DNA of 64,000 nt from Dorea formicigenerans (GTDB taxonomy: Bacteria > Bacillota > Clostridia > Lachnospirales > Lachnospiraceae): the NCBI RefSeq assembly GCF_025150245.1, contig NZ_CP102279.1, positions 2,105,423-2,169,422 of the forward strand. The letters are read 5' to 3'. This document shows, piece after piece, positions 15,999 to 25,447 of the stretch. Position numbers and translations under genes: made by a program. A model generated the notes under the pieces. The model saw only the letters and a list, made by a program, of their open reading frames with translations, did no database searches and was not told the DNA's origin. Positions within the stretch are counted from its first letter, which is position 1. The number at the start of each line of letters is the position of its first letter.

Positions 15999-17618
15999 TT
16001 ACTTAATTTTAAGGCTTACAACTGTATCTGCCTTCTCGCCTTTCTTATATTCCATCGTCACAGTCTGTCCTGCCTCACACCGGACTACATCAATGTAATC
16101 AACTACAGACACATCGAAAATATCCTCTGAACCATCAATCATCAGATAATAATGAGAAGTTCCATCAATGACCGCCTGTGCAATCTTTGTAATCTCTCCG
16201 GTGATTGTCTCAATCTCTCTGTCGTCCTTCGCTTCTTCTTTCACACCATTGCTTAAGAGCAGATTCAGATAATTGTCCTCACACTGACTCACACTGTCTC
16301 CGATAGCAACGATCTGATATTTCTGCACGTTTACCATGGCATATTTCTTAACCAGTCCCGCATCATCCTTTAATGCAATAAAATAAGTCGGCTCTCCGGA
16401 TATATTAAGAAGCAGTGGAAATGTTGCGGTATACTTCAGATTCTGCACCTGTCCTTCTGCTGAAGACATAGCGGAAGCTTCTGTTGCTCCCTCACATTCA
16501 TAATACTTTGTTTCCATTGTTCTCTGATTGGATAATACAAATCCAACATTAGACTGATCTCCGTTGACCGAAGTCACGCCTGTGTACATCCATACGTCAT
16601 CGTCCAGTGCAAGATAATTGTAACCATCTGTTGTCTTCAGGCAGTCTTTCTGGCTTAGCACACTGTTGAAAAATCCATGTTTCAGTGTTCCATAATAGTC
16701 AAACAGATTGACAAGAAGATCCGCGGAATAGACTCTGTCTACCCACTCCGGAACATCTGTTGTCTTATAAGTCGTTGTTTCACCAGTAATAGCATTACAG
16801 ATCACAACTTTACCGATTGTCTCACCGCCAAACAGACCGATGTTATATTTTTTCACCGGTGCGATCCAGTATGGCACACCATCATCATCAATCTCAAAGC
16901 TCAAATCCCCGTAAATGTATGTCGGATGTGCAAATCGCAGATGCCGGTAAATGTTCCGGTTAAAGTACTCACTGTTCACATATTTCATGCCTTTATCCAG
17001 CTTTACAAGCTCTGTGTTCTGATTTGCCATATTAATACGAATATATGCCGGTATACCTTCTGAACGGTTCGTAAACCACTTAATAATACTGGCATATCGA
17101 AGTGGCGTTACACGCACCGGATTATCCTTATAATTAATCTGGGAATAGATGTCATCTGCCTCAAACTGTGAAACCATATCTACCATACTTCCCATCTTAC
17201 GGTCTCCCAAAAGTGCGGCAGTATCTCTGTCCAGAAGCGGAATCTTATCAAAGGAAAGCTCTTCTACATCTTCTGTAAAATTTCCCTGCTCTACCTTCAT
17301 CAGCTTCTGATATTTCTTCGCATTAACAATCGGGGAAGATAAAATACTTCCAATGAAATAAACTGCACCAAGCACAAGCAAAAGTATCACGCCTGCCCGG
17401 AGTATTTTGCTCTCTTTCAAATCGCTGATACGAATTTTCGCAGGATTTCTGAATCCATAAAAAAAGAGTTTCACAATTAAAGCTATTACGATTAGAAATA
17501 ATACTGCTCCCCACGTATCTGTAGAGTGAATGTTGATTGCCGGTATAGTCACATAATAATAAATTGCTGCAACGATTACCACAATCAGGGCTATTAAACC
17601 TTTTGTCTTTGTTTTCAT
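15999..17618 (-). CDS. Large membrane-anchored protein, function unknown
   Basis: A 539-residue protein with three N-terminal membrane segments (about 8-27, 38-55 and 73-95) and a large C-terminal domain presumably outside the membrane. I recognise no catalytic motif. The large domain has repeated beta-rich stretches and a C-terminal 70 residues resembling a small beta barrel (EIETITGEITKIAQAVIDG). It lies 12 nt after trkH and has its own AAGGAG site, so it is probably co-transcribed with trkA and trkH. A role with the potassium system or in the cell envelope is possible; neither is supported by motifs. Confidence 0.7.
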   Translation of the reverse strand: MKTKTKGLIALIVVIVAAIYYYVTIPAINIHSTDTWGAVLFLIVIALIVKLFFYGFRNPAKIRISDLKESKILRAGVILLLVLGAVYFIGSILSSPIVNAKKYQKLMKVEQGNFTEDVEELSFDKIPLLDRDTAALLGDRKMGSMVDMVSQFEADDIYSQINYKDNPVRVTPLRYASIIKWFTNRSEGIPAYIRINMANQNTELVKLDKGMKYVNSEYFNRNIYRHLRFAHPTYIYGDLSFEIDDDGVPYWIAPVKKYNIGLFGGETIGKVVICNAITGETTTYKTTDVPEWVDRVYSADLLVNLFDYYGTLKHGFFNSVLSQKDCLKTTDGYNYLALDDDVWMYTGVTSVNGDQSNVGFVLSNQRTMETKYYECEGATEASAMSSAEGQVQNLKYTATFPLLLNISGEPTYFIALKDDAGLVKKYAMVNVQKYQIVAIGDSVSQCEDNYLNLLLSNGVKEEAKDDREIETITGEITKIAQAVIDGTSHYYLMIDGSEDIFDVSVVDYIDVVRCEAGQTVTMEYKKGEKADTVVSLKIK

Positions 17619-17630
17619 AACTTTCTCCTT

Positions 17631-19079
17631 CTAAAACTTTCTCTTCCATGCAAACATAGTAAGGAAAGTAAGGAACGGGAAGATTTCCAGACGTCCTGCA
17701 AGCATATCTATACAGAATACAATCTTTGACAAGATTGAAAAATCTGCAAAATTTCCGGTCGGTCCGACTGCCGAAAGTCCCGGTCCGATATTATTAAGTG
17801 TTGCCATTACAGATGTAAATGTCGTAGTAAAGTCCTGATTATCTAAAGAAATGATCAACACAGATACAATTGCCAGCAGTGCATATGCCATCAGATATAC
17901 ATAGACCCCTCGTAAAGTCTCATCGCTGATCTTCTTTCTATTGATCCGGATCAGATTCACAGATTTCGGATGCACAAGCTGCTTGATTTCACGTTTTACT
18001 CCTTTGAATACAATCATGAGACGTGACACTTTAATACCGCCTCCGGTGGAAGATGCACAGGCTCCAATGATCATCAGCAGCACTAAAATACACTGGGAGA
18101 ATGTCGGCCAAAGATTGAAATCTGTCGTCGCATAACCCGTTGTCGTAATGATCGTTGATACCTGGAACAAGGCGTACCGGAATGCTTTCATGATACTGCC
18201 ATACATCTGATTTGTATTCAAAGTGATCAGAATTGTTGCTGTCGCAACAATTCCAAGATACACTCGAAGTTCTTCATTTTTCCAGAATGCTTTAAAGTCT
18301 CCCAGGAGCATAAAATAATACAGGTTAAAGTTGATTCCAAACAGAATCATAAAAATTGAAATAACGTAGTCAATATATGCACTGTCAAAATGTCCTACAC
18401 TGTCTGCATAATTGGAAAATCCTCCGGTTCCTGCAGAGCCAAACGCATGGATCAGACTGTCGAACAGATTCATTCCTCCAAACATAAGAAGAATGACCAG
18501 GATCATTGTCAATCCAAAATAAATTCCATACAGAATTCTTGCTGTCGTTTTGGTCTTTGGAACAAGCTTATCTTTCTCCGGTCCCGGAACTTCTGCACGC
18601 ATCAGATACATGGAATTCTTCTTGTCCAGATTCGTCAACATCAGAACAAAGACAAGCACTCCCATACCTCCAATCCAGTGAGTGAAACTTCGCCAGAACA
18701 GCATACACTGTGGTAATGCTTCTACATCTCTTAAGATGGACGATCCAGTTGTTGTAAATCCAGATACAGTCTCAAAAAATGCATCTACAAAATTCGGAAT
18801 ACTTCCGGACAATGTAAATGGAAGTGCTCCGAATAAGGACCATGTAATCCAGGCACTGGCAACAACAACCATACCTTCCTTTCCATAAATCACCTGTCCC
18901 TCCGGTCTCTTTCTTCCGGCTATTACAAAAATGCATGTCAGAATCACTGCCGGTATCACAAATGTCAGGGCTTCTTTTTCTTCCCCATATAATATTCCTA
19001 CAAATGCCGGAAGAAGCAAGAGCAATGCTTCTACCCCCAACATTCTGCCCAGAATATAACGTACCATTTTTCCATTCAT
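17631..19079 (-). CDS. trkH: Potassium uptake protein TrkH family
   Basis: A 482-residue membrane protein with the four pore repeats of the TrkH/KtrB superfamily, seen in TTTGSS, GTGGFSN, TTTGYAT and NNIGPGL at successive selectivity-filter positions. It imports potassium with a cytosolic TrkA partner, encoded 13 nt upstream. A GGGAG site lies 9 nt before the ATG. Length is normal for the family. Confidence 0.93.
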   Translation of the reverse strand: MNGKMVRYILGRMLGVEALLLLLPAFVGILYGEEKEALTFVIPAVILTCIFVIAGRKRPEGQVIYGKEGMVVVASAWITWSLFGALPFTLSGSIPNFVDAFFETVSGFTTTGSSILRDVEALPQCMLFWRSFTHWIGGMGVLVFVLMLTNLDKKNSMYLMRAEVPGPEKDKLVPKTKTTARILYGIYFGLTMILVILLMFGGMNLFDSLIHAFGSAGTGGFSNYADSVGHFDSAYIDYVISIFMILFGINFNLYYFMLLGDFKAFWKNEELRVYLGIVATATILITLNTNQMYGSIMKAFRYALFQVSTIITTTGYATTDFNLWPTFSQCILVLLMIIGACASSTGGGIKVSRLMIVFKGVKREIKQLVHPKSVNLIRINRKKISDETLRGVYVYLMAYALLAIVSVLIISLDNQDFTTTFTSVMATLNNIGPGLSAVGPTGNFADFSILSKIVFCIDMLAGRLEIFPFLTFLTMFAWKRKF

Positions 19080-19092
19080 ATCTTATGACTCC

Positions 19093-20451
19093 CTATGCAA
19101 GTATATCTTTAAAATCATTGATCGTGTGCTCTTTCGCGATCACAATAACACTATCACCGACTTCCAGATGATCGTCACCATTCGGAATGATAATTCTTCT
19201 GTGGCGTCCGATACATGCAATCAGGTTATTCGGCTTAGTAGGCAGATCTTTTAACGGAGTATTTGTGAAATCACATTCTTTGTTAATGATGTATTCCTGT
19301 GCTACAATCTTGCCATTCAGCAGTCGGTACATCGTCTCAATATTGGCACTGCTGTAAGAATTCATTCTTGCCTTAACGTAAGCAAGGATTGCATCTGCTG
19401 TCGCGCTCTTGGCAGAAACCGTACTCTCAATTCCAAGGCTCTCTACCATCTGTGCCCTTGTATCTGCATTGACCTTCGCAACAATTTTCTTGATCCCTCT
19501 TGTCTTTGCAAAAAGTGCCATCATAATATTCTCTTCATCCATGCCGGTCAGGGCAACAATGGCATTGGCATTCTCAAGGCCTTCTTCAATCAAAAGCTCC
19601 TGATCCGTCGCATCTCCATGAATAATCGTTGCCTTCGGAAGTAATTCACACAATTCCTCACATCTTGCCTGATTCTGCTCGATAATCTTCACCTGCATGC
19701 CAGCCTGTTGCAACTGAACTGCAAGATAAAAACATACATGACCGCCACCACAGATCATAACCTTCTTCACTTTCTCTTCCTTATGTCCAAGTGCACGGAA
19801 GAACGATTTCAGATTCTGATGTGATGCGACCACATGCATACGGTCTCCCTTTTCAATTACAAAATTACCATCCGGAATATAGACCTGCTCACCCCGCTTG
19901 ATGGCGCATACAAGAATCTGGAATTCATATTTCTTGTTAATCTCTGCCAGTGATAATCCCACGATCGGGCTTGTCTCAGCAATCGGGAACTCTACCAGTT
20001 CCACTCTTCCTTTCATGAATGATTCGACTTTATTCGCCTCTGGGAAAAGCAACATTCTTGATATTTCATTAGCTGCTGCCAGCTCTGGATTGACCGCCAT
20101 ACTAAGATGCAGGTCTTCCTTCAACAATTCCATCTGGCGATAATAAAGAGGATTTCTCACCCTTGCGATGGTGTGCTTGGCACCAAGTCGCTTTGCCAGA
20201 AGACAACTAATCATATTCATCTCATCTGTAGATGTACATGCAATCACAATGTCTGCATGCGGCACATCCGCCTGTTTTAAAACTTCTGCATCCGCACCAT
20301 TTCCATTAATACAGAAAATGTCCAGATTGTTCAAAGCTGCTTTCAGCTTCCCGGCATTTTGGTCAATCAGGGTAATGTCATAATCTTCTTCTGACAACTG
20401 TGTTGTCAGCTTATGACCTACCTTTCCATCGCCGATAATCACTATTTTCAT
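19093..20451 (-). CDS. trkA: Trk potassium channel regulator TrkA
   Basis: A 452-residue cytosolic protein with two RCK modules in tandem. Each starts with a Rossmann nucleotide site (GDGKVGHKL at 7-15 and CGGGHVCFYL near 235) and is followed by a TrkA-C domain. It binds NAD(H) or ATP and gates TrkH. The gene leads the trkA-trkH-membrane protein run. GAGGG precedes the start. Confidence 0.93.
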   Translation of the reverse strand: MKIVIIGDGKVGHKLTTQLSEEDYDITLIDQNAGKLKAALNNLDIFCINGNGADAEVLKQADVPHADIVIACTSTDEMNMISCLLAKRLGAKHTIARVRNPLYYRQMELLKEDLHLSMAVNPELAAANEISRMLLFPEANKVESFMKGRVELVEFPIAETSPIVGLSLAEINKKYEFQILVCAIKRGEQVYIPDGNFVIEKGDRMHVVASHQNLKSFFRALGHKEEKVKKVMICGGGHVCFYLAVQLQQAGMQVKIIEQNQARCEELCELLPKATIIHGDATDQELLIEEGLENANAIVALTGMDEENIMMALFAKTRGIKKIVAKVNADTRAQMVESLGIESTVSAKSATADAILAYVKARMNSYSSANIETMYRLLNGKIVAQEYIINKECDFTNTPLKDLPTKPNNLIACIGRHRRIIIPNGDDHLEVGDSVIVIAKEHTINDFKDILA

Positions 20452-20560
20452 TTCTTATCCCTCGTTATATTCTTCTTTATATTTTCACTGAATGCCTGAA
20501 AATTACTATTTATAAAACTGCATATAGGTATAGAGATTATAGCACTTTTAATCACAGAAA

Positions 20561-20581
20561 AAAAGCCCTAAACGGGCTTTT
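20561..20581 (-). terminator. Intrinsic terminator after the EF-G-like gene
   Basis: AAAAGCCC (20561-20568) pairs with GGGCTTTT (20574-20581) around a 5-nt loop. On the minus strand a run of T follows. It separates the EF-G-like gene from trkA. Confidence 0.9.
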
Positions 20582-20618
20582 CTCCTGTTAAAACTTTAAT
20601 TAACTTTTTCTTATCTTT

Positions 20619-22694
20619 CTATTCTTCAGCGGCTCTTTTTGCAATTTCTGCTTCTTGTACTTCTGAAGGTGCCTGTTCATAACGTGCAAATGTATATTCA
20701 TAAGTTCCTCGTCCACCTGTCATAGAGCGTAATGTCGTGCAGTATCCGAATAATCCTGTCATCGGGACATCTGCTTCTACGATCTGATTTCCCGCGCCAA
20801 CCGGCGTCATACCAAGCACACGGCCACGTCTCTTGTTAAGATCTCCCATTACATCTCCGGTGTACTCATCCGGAACTGTTACTTTCACAGATACGATTGG
20901 CTCAAGAAGTACTGGAGATGCCTCCATAAATCCTTTCTTAAATGCCTGGATCGTAGCAGTCTTAAATGCCATCTCAGAAGAGTCTACCGGGTGGTAAGAT
21001 CCATCGTAAAGTGTAGCTTTGACACCAACAACCGGGTATCCTGCAAGAGGACCTTTCACTACAGATTCCTGAAGTCCTTTTTCTACTGCCGGGAAATAAT
21101 TCTTCGGAACTGCTCCTCCTACAACTTCTTCATCAAATTCATAAGGTATTTCCAGGTCTCCTGACGGAGCAAAGCGCATCTTCACATGTCCGTACTGTCC
21201 ATGTCCACCGGATTGTTTTTTATATTTGCTGTCTACATCAGACTGTTTGCGGATTGTCTCACGGAATGCAACCTTCGGAGTCTCCAGTGTTACTTCGCAT
21301 TTGTAACGGTCTAATAACTTGCTGACTGCAATCTCCAGATGCTGATCTCCAATACCATAAAGAAGTGCCTGACGATTCTCGCTGTCATTGACTACCTTAA
21401 GTGTTACATCTTCTGCCATCATTTTCTGAAGTGCCTGAGATACTTTATCTTCATCGCCTTTATTCTTTGTTACATATTTCATATATGTATAAGGTTTTGA
21501 ATATTCTGTCTTACCATAAAGAACCGGTGTTGTCTTTGTGGACAATGTATCCCCTGTTCTTGTTGCAGTCAGTTTTGCGATGGCACCGATATCTCCTGCA
21601 AACAGCTCACTGACTTCCACAGGTTTGTTACCGAACATCGTGTAAATCTTACCAAGCTTCTCATCTGTATCTGTATCTGCATTATAAAGTGTATCGTCAC
21701 CTTTTAATACACCGGAGCAAACTTTAATAAATGAATATTTTCCAATAAACGGATCAACCATTGTCTTAAATACATAAGCTGATTTGGATCTTGCGAAATC
21801 ATAATTTGCTTCATAAATCTCATTTGTCTTGCGATTGATACCTGCACATTCTCTCCAGTCCGGACTTGGGAAGAATCTTACAATATCGGACAGAAGATTG
21901 GCGACGCCCTGTGCCTGGATATTAGATCCCATAGCCACTGGGACAATACTTCCTTCCATAACCTCTGTTCTCATGGCAGAACGGATTTCTTCTACCGAGA
22001 ACTCGTCTCCTGCAAAATAGCGCTCCATATATTCGTCACTAATCTCTGCGACTGCTTCCAGAAGCTTCTCACGGTACATCTCCAGGTTCGGTTTACAGTA
22101 ATCTGGAATCTCACATTCCTCTCTCTGTCCAAGACCTGTATAACGGCGCCCTGCATTCTTGATGACATTGACATATCCGACCAGTTTCTCATTCTCACGG
22201 ATTGGCTGGAAATGTGGTGCAATGACTTTACCAAACTTATCTGTCAGATCCTGAACGACCTGTCTGAAGCTGGCATCATCCACATCCATCTCTGTTACAT
22301 ATACCATTCTTGGAAGATTGTACTTGTCACAAAGTGCCCAGGCTTTTTCTGTTCCGACCTCTACACCTGCTTTACCGGATACGACAATAACTGCCGCATC
22401 TGCTGCACTGACTGCCTCTTCCACTTCTCCTACAAAATCAAAATATCCCGGAGTATCTAACACATTGATCTTTGCCTTTTCCCATTCGATTGGTGTCAGG
22501 GTAGTGCTAAGAGAAAATCCACGTTTCTGTTCTTCCTTATCAAAATCACTGATCGTATTCTTGTCCGCTACTTTTCCCATACGATTCGTTGCGCCTGATA
22601 CATACGCCATGGCCTCAACAAGACTTGTCTTACCACTGCCCCCGTGCCCTAACAGGACAACATTTCTGATCTCGTCCGTTCTGTAAACTTTCAT
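20619..22694 (-). CDS. Elongation factor G-like GTPase (EF-G paralogue)
   Basis: A 691-residue translational GTPase with all five EF-G domains. G1 is GHGGSGKTS at 16-24, G3 is DTPGYFDF near 80-87, domain IV has GHGQYGHVK near 485 and domain V ends with the TGGRGTYEY motif. The G4 motif is TEMD in place of the usual NKxD, which marks a paralogous clade rather than canonical FusA. The real fusA normally lies in the str operon with tuf, which is not here. Likely roles are ribosome recycling or a specialised translocation step. A GGAGG site precedes the ATG and the gene stands alone. Confidence 0.85.
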   Translation of the reverse strand: MKVYRTDEIRNVVLLGHGGSGKTSLVEAMAYVSGATNRMGKVADKNTISDFDKEEQKRGFSLSTTLTPIEWEKAKINVLDTPGYFDFVGEVEEAVSAADAAVIVVSGKAGVEVGTEKAWALCDKYNLPRMVYVTEMDVDDASFRQVVQDLTDKFGKVIAPHFQPIRENEKLVGYVNVIKNAGRRYTGLGQREECEIPDYCKPNLEMYREKLLEAVAEISDEYMERYFAGDEFSVEEIRSAMRTEVMEGSIVPVAMGSNIQAQGVANLLSDIVRFFPSPDWRECAGINRKTNEIYEANYDFARSKSAYVFKTMVDPFIGKYSFIKVCSGVLKGDDTLYNADTDTDEKLGKIYTMFGNKPVEVSELFAGDIGAIAKLTATRTGDTLSTKTTPVLYGKTEYSKPYTYMKYVTKNKGDEDKVSQALQKMMAEDVTLKVVNDSENRQALLYGIGDQHLEIAVSKLLDRYKCEVTLETPKVAFRETIRKQSDVDSKYKKQSGGHGQYGHVKMRFAPSGDLEIPYEFDEEVVGGAVPKNYFPAVEKGLQESVVKGPLAGYPVVGVKATLYDGSYHPVDSSEMAFKTATIQAFKKGFMEASPVLLEPIVSVKVTVPDEYTGDVMGDLNKRRGRVLGMTPVGAGNQIVEADVPMTGLFGYCTTLRSMTGGRGTYEYTFARYEQAPSEVQEAEIAKRAAEE

Positions 22695-22886
22695 ATTGGT
22701 TGCCTCCTTATATTATGTAGTAATTCTCAAGAATTCTTTATAATACTTCTTCCTGATATCCCATGTGTATATTGTACTAAACAAATCGAATTATTACAAC
22801 TATTTTGTGCAAATATTATATGAAATATTGATTAATTTTCTAACTTTTGCTATATACAAACATTTTTGCCTTAAAATTCAGTTTTT

Positions 22887-22943
22887 GCTTTGTTGCTTTA
22901 AAGTAACAAAGCATTGACAAATCATAAGTAAGCAAGTTACAAT
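22887..22943 (+). promoter_or_regulatory. tyrA promoter with adjoining 26-bp palindrome
   Basis: TTGACA (22914-22919) and TACAAT (22938-22943) with an 18-bp spacer form a strong promoter. Just upstream, 22887-22899 and 22900-22912 form a 26-bp inverted repeat with a single mismatch per arm (GCTTTGTTGCTTT against AAAGTAACAAAGC). It ends one base before the -35 box, so it is well placed as an operator. The remainder of 22695-22886 shows nothing else. Confidence 0.75.
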
Positions 22944-22990
22944 AATTGACAGACATATTTTTGTCTTATGAAACACCAGGAGGTTTTACT

Positions 22991-24085
22991 ATGAAAGAAA
23001 AGGTCGGCTTTATCGGTCTCGGACTCATCGGTGGTTCTCTTGCAAAAGCAATTCGAACCTACTTTCCGGATTACGAAATCGTAGCCTTTGATAAAAATAA
23101 AGAAGCTCTGGCACTCGCTACCCAGGAATCCGTCATTGATGTTGCGGCAACTACTATTGATGATAATTTTCGCAACTGTTCCTACATATTTTTATGCGCG
23201 CCGGTTGCTTTTAATGTAGCATATCTGAAGCAGTTGACAGAATATCTGAACGACGCTTGCATTCTGACCGATGTAGGCAGTGTAAAAACTAATATCCATG
23301 AGGAAGTTATTAAGCTTGGCATTGAGAAATATTTCATCGGAGGACACCCGATGGCTGGCTCTGAAAAAAGCGGTTATGCCAATTCCAAAGCAATGATTCT
23401 GGAAAATGCTTATTTTGTTCTGACTCCTTCAAAAGAAGTATCTCAGGAAAAAATAGATAAATATGAGCAGCTTGTCTCTACGATCCATGCACTTCCAATT
23501 ATTCTGGACTACAAAGAACATGACTATATTACAGGCACTATCAGTCATCTGCCGCATATCATTGCTGCAACGCTGGTCAATTACGTAAAGGACAGCGATA
23601 CAAAAAGCGAGTTGATGAAACGTCTGGCTGCCGGAGGATTTAAAGATATCACACGTATTGCCTCCTCCTCACCGACCATGTGGCAACACATTTGTCTAAA
23701 GAATAAAGACAACATTTCACAGATTCTTGCTTCTTATATTAAATATCTGGAAGAAGTAAAGAGCATGATTGATTCCGGAGATGGGCAGGCAATCTATGAC
23801 TGGTTTGATTCCTCCAGAATATACCGGAATTCACTTCCGGGAGCATCGTCTGGTCCGATTAAAAAGGCATTTGAAGTATACTGTGATATTATTGATGAAG
23901 CTGGTGGAATCGCAGCCATTGCAACAATCCTCGCTTCGAATGGTCTCAGTATCAAGAATATAGGAATTGTGCACAACAGAGAATTTGAAGAAGGGGTTCT
24001 GCGTATAGAATTCTACGATGAGTCTTCCTCTAAGAAGGCCGCAGAGTTACTGCAGAAATTCAGGTATATTGTATATGAGCGATAG
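22991..24085 (+). CDS. tyrA: Prephenate dehydrogenase (tyrosine biosynthesis)
   Basis: A 364-residue enzyme that oxidatively decarboxylates prephenate to 4-hydroxyphenylpyruvate. The NAD site is GLGLIGGSLAKAI at about 9-21, the catalytic His lies in ISHLPHI, and GGHPMAGSEKSGY is the substrate loop. The C-terminal 70 residues form an ACT-like domain (GLSIKNIGIVHN), the usual place for tyrosine feedback. The start at 22991 follows CAGGAGG; the frame opens at 22946 but lacks a site there. It overlaps aroA by 11 nt. Confidence 0.93.
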   Translation: MKEKVGFIGLGLIGGSLAKAIRTYFPDYEIVAFDKNKEALALATQESVIDVAATTIDDNFRNCSYIFLCAPVAFNVAYLKQLTEYLNDACILTDVGSVKTNIHEEVIKLGIEKYFIGGHPMAGSEKSGYANSKAMILENAYFVLTPSKEVSQEKIDKYEQLVSTIHALPIILDYKEHDYITGTISHLPHIIAATLVNYVKDSDTKSELMKRLAAGGFKDITRIASSSPTMWQHICLKNKDNISQILASYIKYLEEVKSMIDSGDGQAIYDWFDSSRIYRNSLPGASSGPIKKAFEVYCDIIDEAGGIAAIATILASNGLSIKNIGIVHNREFEEGVLRIEFYDESSSKKAAELLQKFRYIVYER

Positions 24086-25373
24086 AATTATCTGCCCATG
24101 CAAAGGATTGCATGGAGAAATTATGATTCCGGGAGACAAGTCCATCTCCCACCGTTCCATTATGTTAGGTGCACTTGCACTTGGCACAACAGAAATCACT
24201 AACTTTTTAGAAGGTGCTGACTGCCTGTCTACTATCGGCTGTTTCCAGTCTATGGGGATTCAAATTGACCGTACTCCAGAGAAAATAATTGTTCACGGAA
24301 AAGGCATGCACGGTCTGGCCGCACCAAAAGATATTTTAAATGTAGGGAACAGTGGCACAACAACTCGCCTGATGTCTGGTATTTTGTCTGCCCAGGACTT
24401 TACAAGCGTGATGTCCGGTGATGCATCTTTGAACTCCCGGCCAATGGGGCGTGTTATTACACCTCTCACTCAGATGGGAGCACATATCACAAGTGTAAAC
24501 GGTGATCTGTGTGCTCCGTTAAAAATAGAGCCAGGCACACTGCATGGAATCGATTACACTTCACCGGTAGCTTCCGCACAGGTCAAATCTGCCATACTTC
24601 TTGCAGGACTTTATGCAGATGGCAAGACTTCTGTTACAGAACCGGCTTTGTCCAGAAATCACACAGAACTGATGCTGAAAAGCTTTGGTGCTGATATCAC
24701 TTCCACAGTCAACCCTGACGGTACTGCCACAGCACATGTAAAACCATGTCAGGAACTATACAGTCAGTCTATCTGCGTACCGGGAGACATCTCCTCCGCT
24801 GCTTACTTTATTGCAGCCGGACTTTTAACTTTGGATTCTGAGCTGCTTGTAAAAAATGTAGGAATTAACAAAACCCGCGCAGGCTTTTTGGAAGTGTGCA
24901 GAAATATGGGCGCTGACATTACTCTGGTCAACGAATCACTTGAGGGAGGTGAACCTCGCGCGGATATTCTTGTCCGTACAAGTAAACTGCATGGCACAAC
25001 GATAGAAGGTGCATTGATTCCGACGCTCATTGACGAAATTCCAATGATTGCCGTCATGGCAGCCTGCGCCAAAGGTACCACTATCATCAAAGATGCGGCC
25101 GAATTAAAAGTTAAAGAAACAAATCGAATCGACACGACAACAGAGGCTTTAAGATCCATGGGCGCTGACATAACCCCGACTGACGATGGAATGATCATTC
25201 AAGGTGGACGTACTCTTCACGGTGCAAAGATCAACAGTTATCTGGATCACCGGATTGCCATGGCCTTTGCAATTGCAGCACTTAGTGCCGATGGAGATAC
25301 CATCATACACGACAGCCAGTGCGTTGATGTATCTTACCCTGAATTTTTCGAGATTCTGGACGGATGCCGATAA
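24075..25373 (+). CDS. aroA: 5-enolpyruvylshikimate-3-phosphate synthase
   Basis: A 432-residue EPSP synthase joining shikimate-3-phosphate and PEP. Motifs are PGDKSISHR near 15-23, LNVGNSGTTTRLMSG near 88-101, VASAQVKSA near 165 and DHRIAMAFA near 390. The ATG at 24075 lies inside the end of tyrA in another frame, so it is translationally coupled. Alanine and serine at the glyphosate-sensitive loop cannot be judged safely here. The pair makes aromatic amino acids; the rest of the pathway is outside the window. Confidence 0.94.
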   Translation: MSDRIICPCKGLHGEIMIPGDKSISHRSIMLGALALGTTEITNFLEGADCLSTIGCFQSMGIQIDRTPEKIIVHGKGMHGLAAPKDILNVGNSGTTTRLMSGILSAQDFTSVMSGDASLNSRPMGRVITPLTQMGAHITSVNGDLCAPLKIEPGTLHGIDYTSPVASAQVKSAILLAGLYADGKTSVTEPALSRNHTELMLKSFGADITSTVNPDGTATAHVKPCQELYSQSICVPGDISSAAYFIAAGLLTLDSELLVKNVGINKTRAGFLEVCRNMGADITLVNESLEGGEPRADILVRTSKLHGTTIEGALIPTLIDEIPMIAVMAACAKGTTIIKDAAELKVKETNRIDTTTEALRSMGADITPTDDGMIIQGGRTLHGAKINSYLDHRIAMAFAIAALSADGDTIIHDSQCVDVSYPEFFEILDGCR

Positions 25374-25392
25374 AAGCGGCATCGTAAAACGC

Positions 25393-25435
25393 AATTTGAC
25401 ACGTAGTGCTTTTGCATTTCACTACGTGTCAAATT
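25393..25435. terminator. Long hairpin between convergent aroA and LytTR gene
   Basis: A perfect 16-bp stem (25393-25408 with 25420-25435) and an 11-nt loop sit between convergent genes. There is no clear T-run, so it may be a weak terminator, an RNA end or a binding site. A shorter hairpin (GATGCCG/CGGCATC) spans the aroA stop just before. Confidence 0.7.
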
Positions 25436-25447
25436 AATTCAGCTGAT

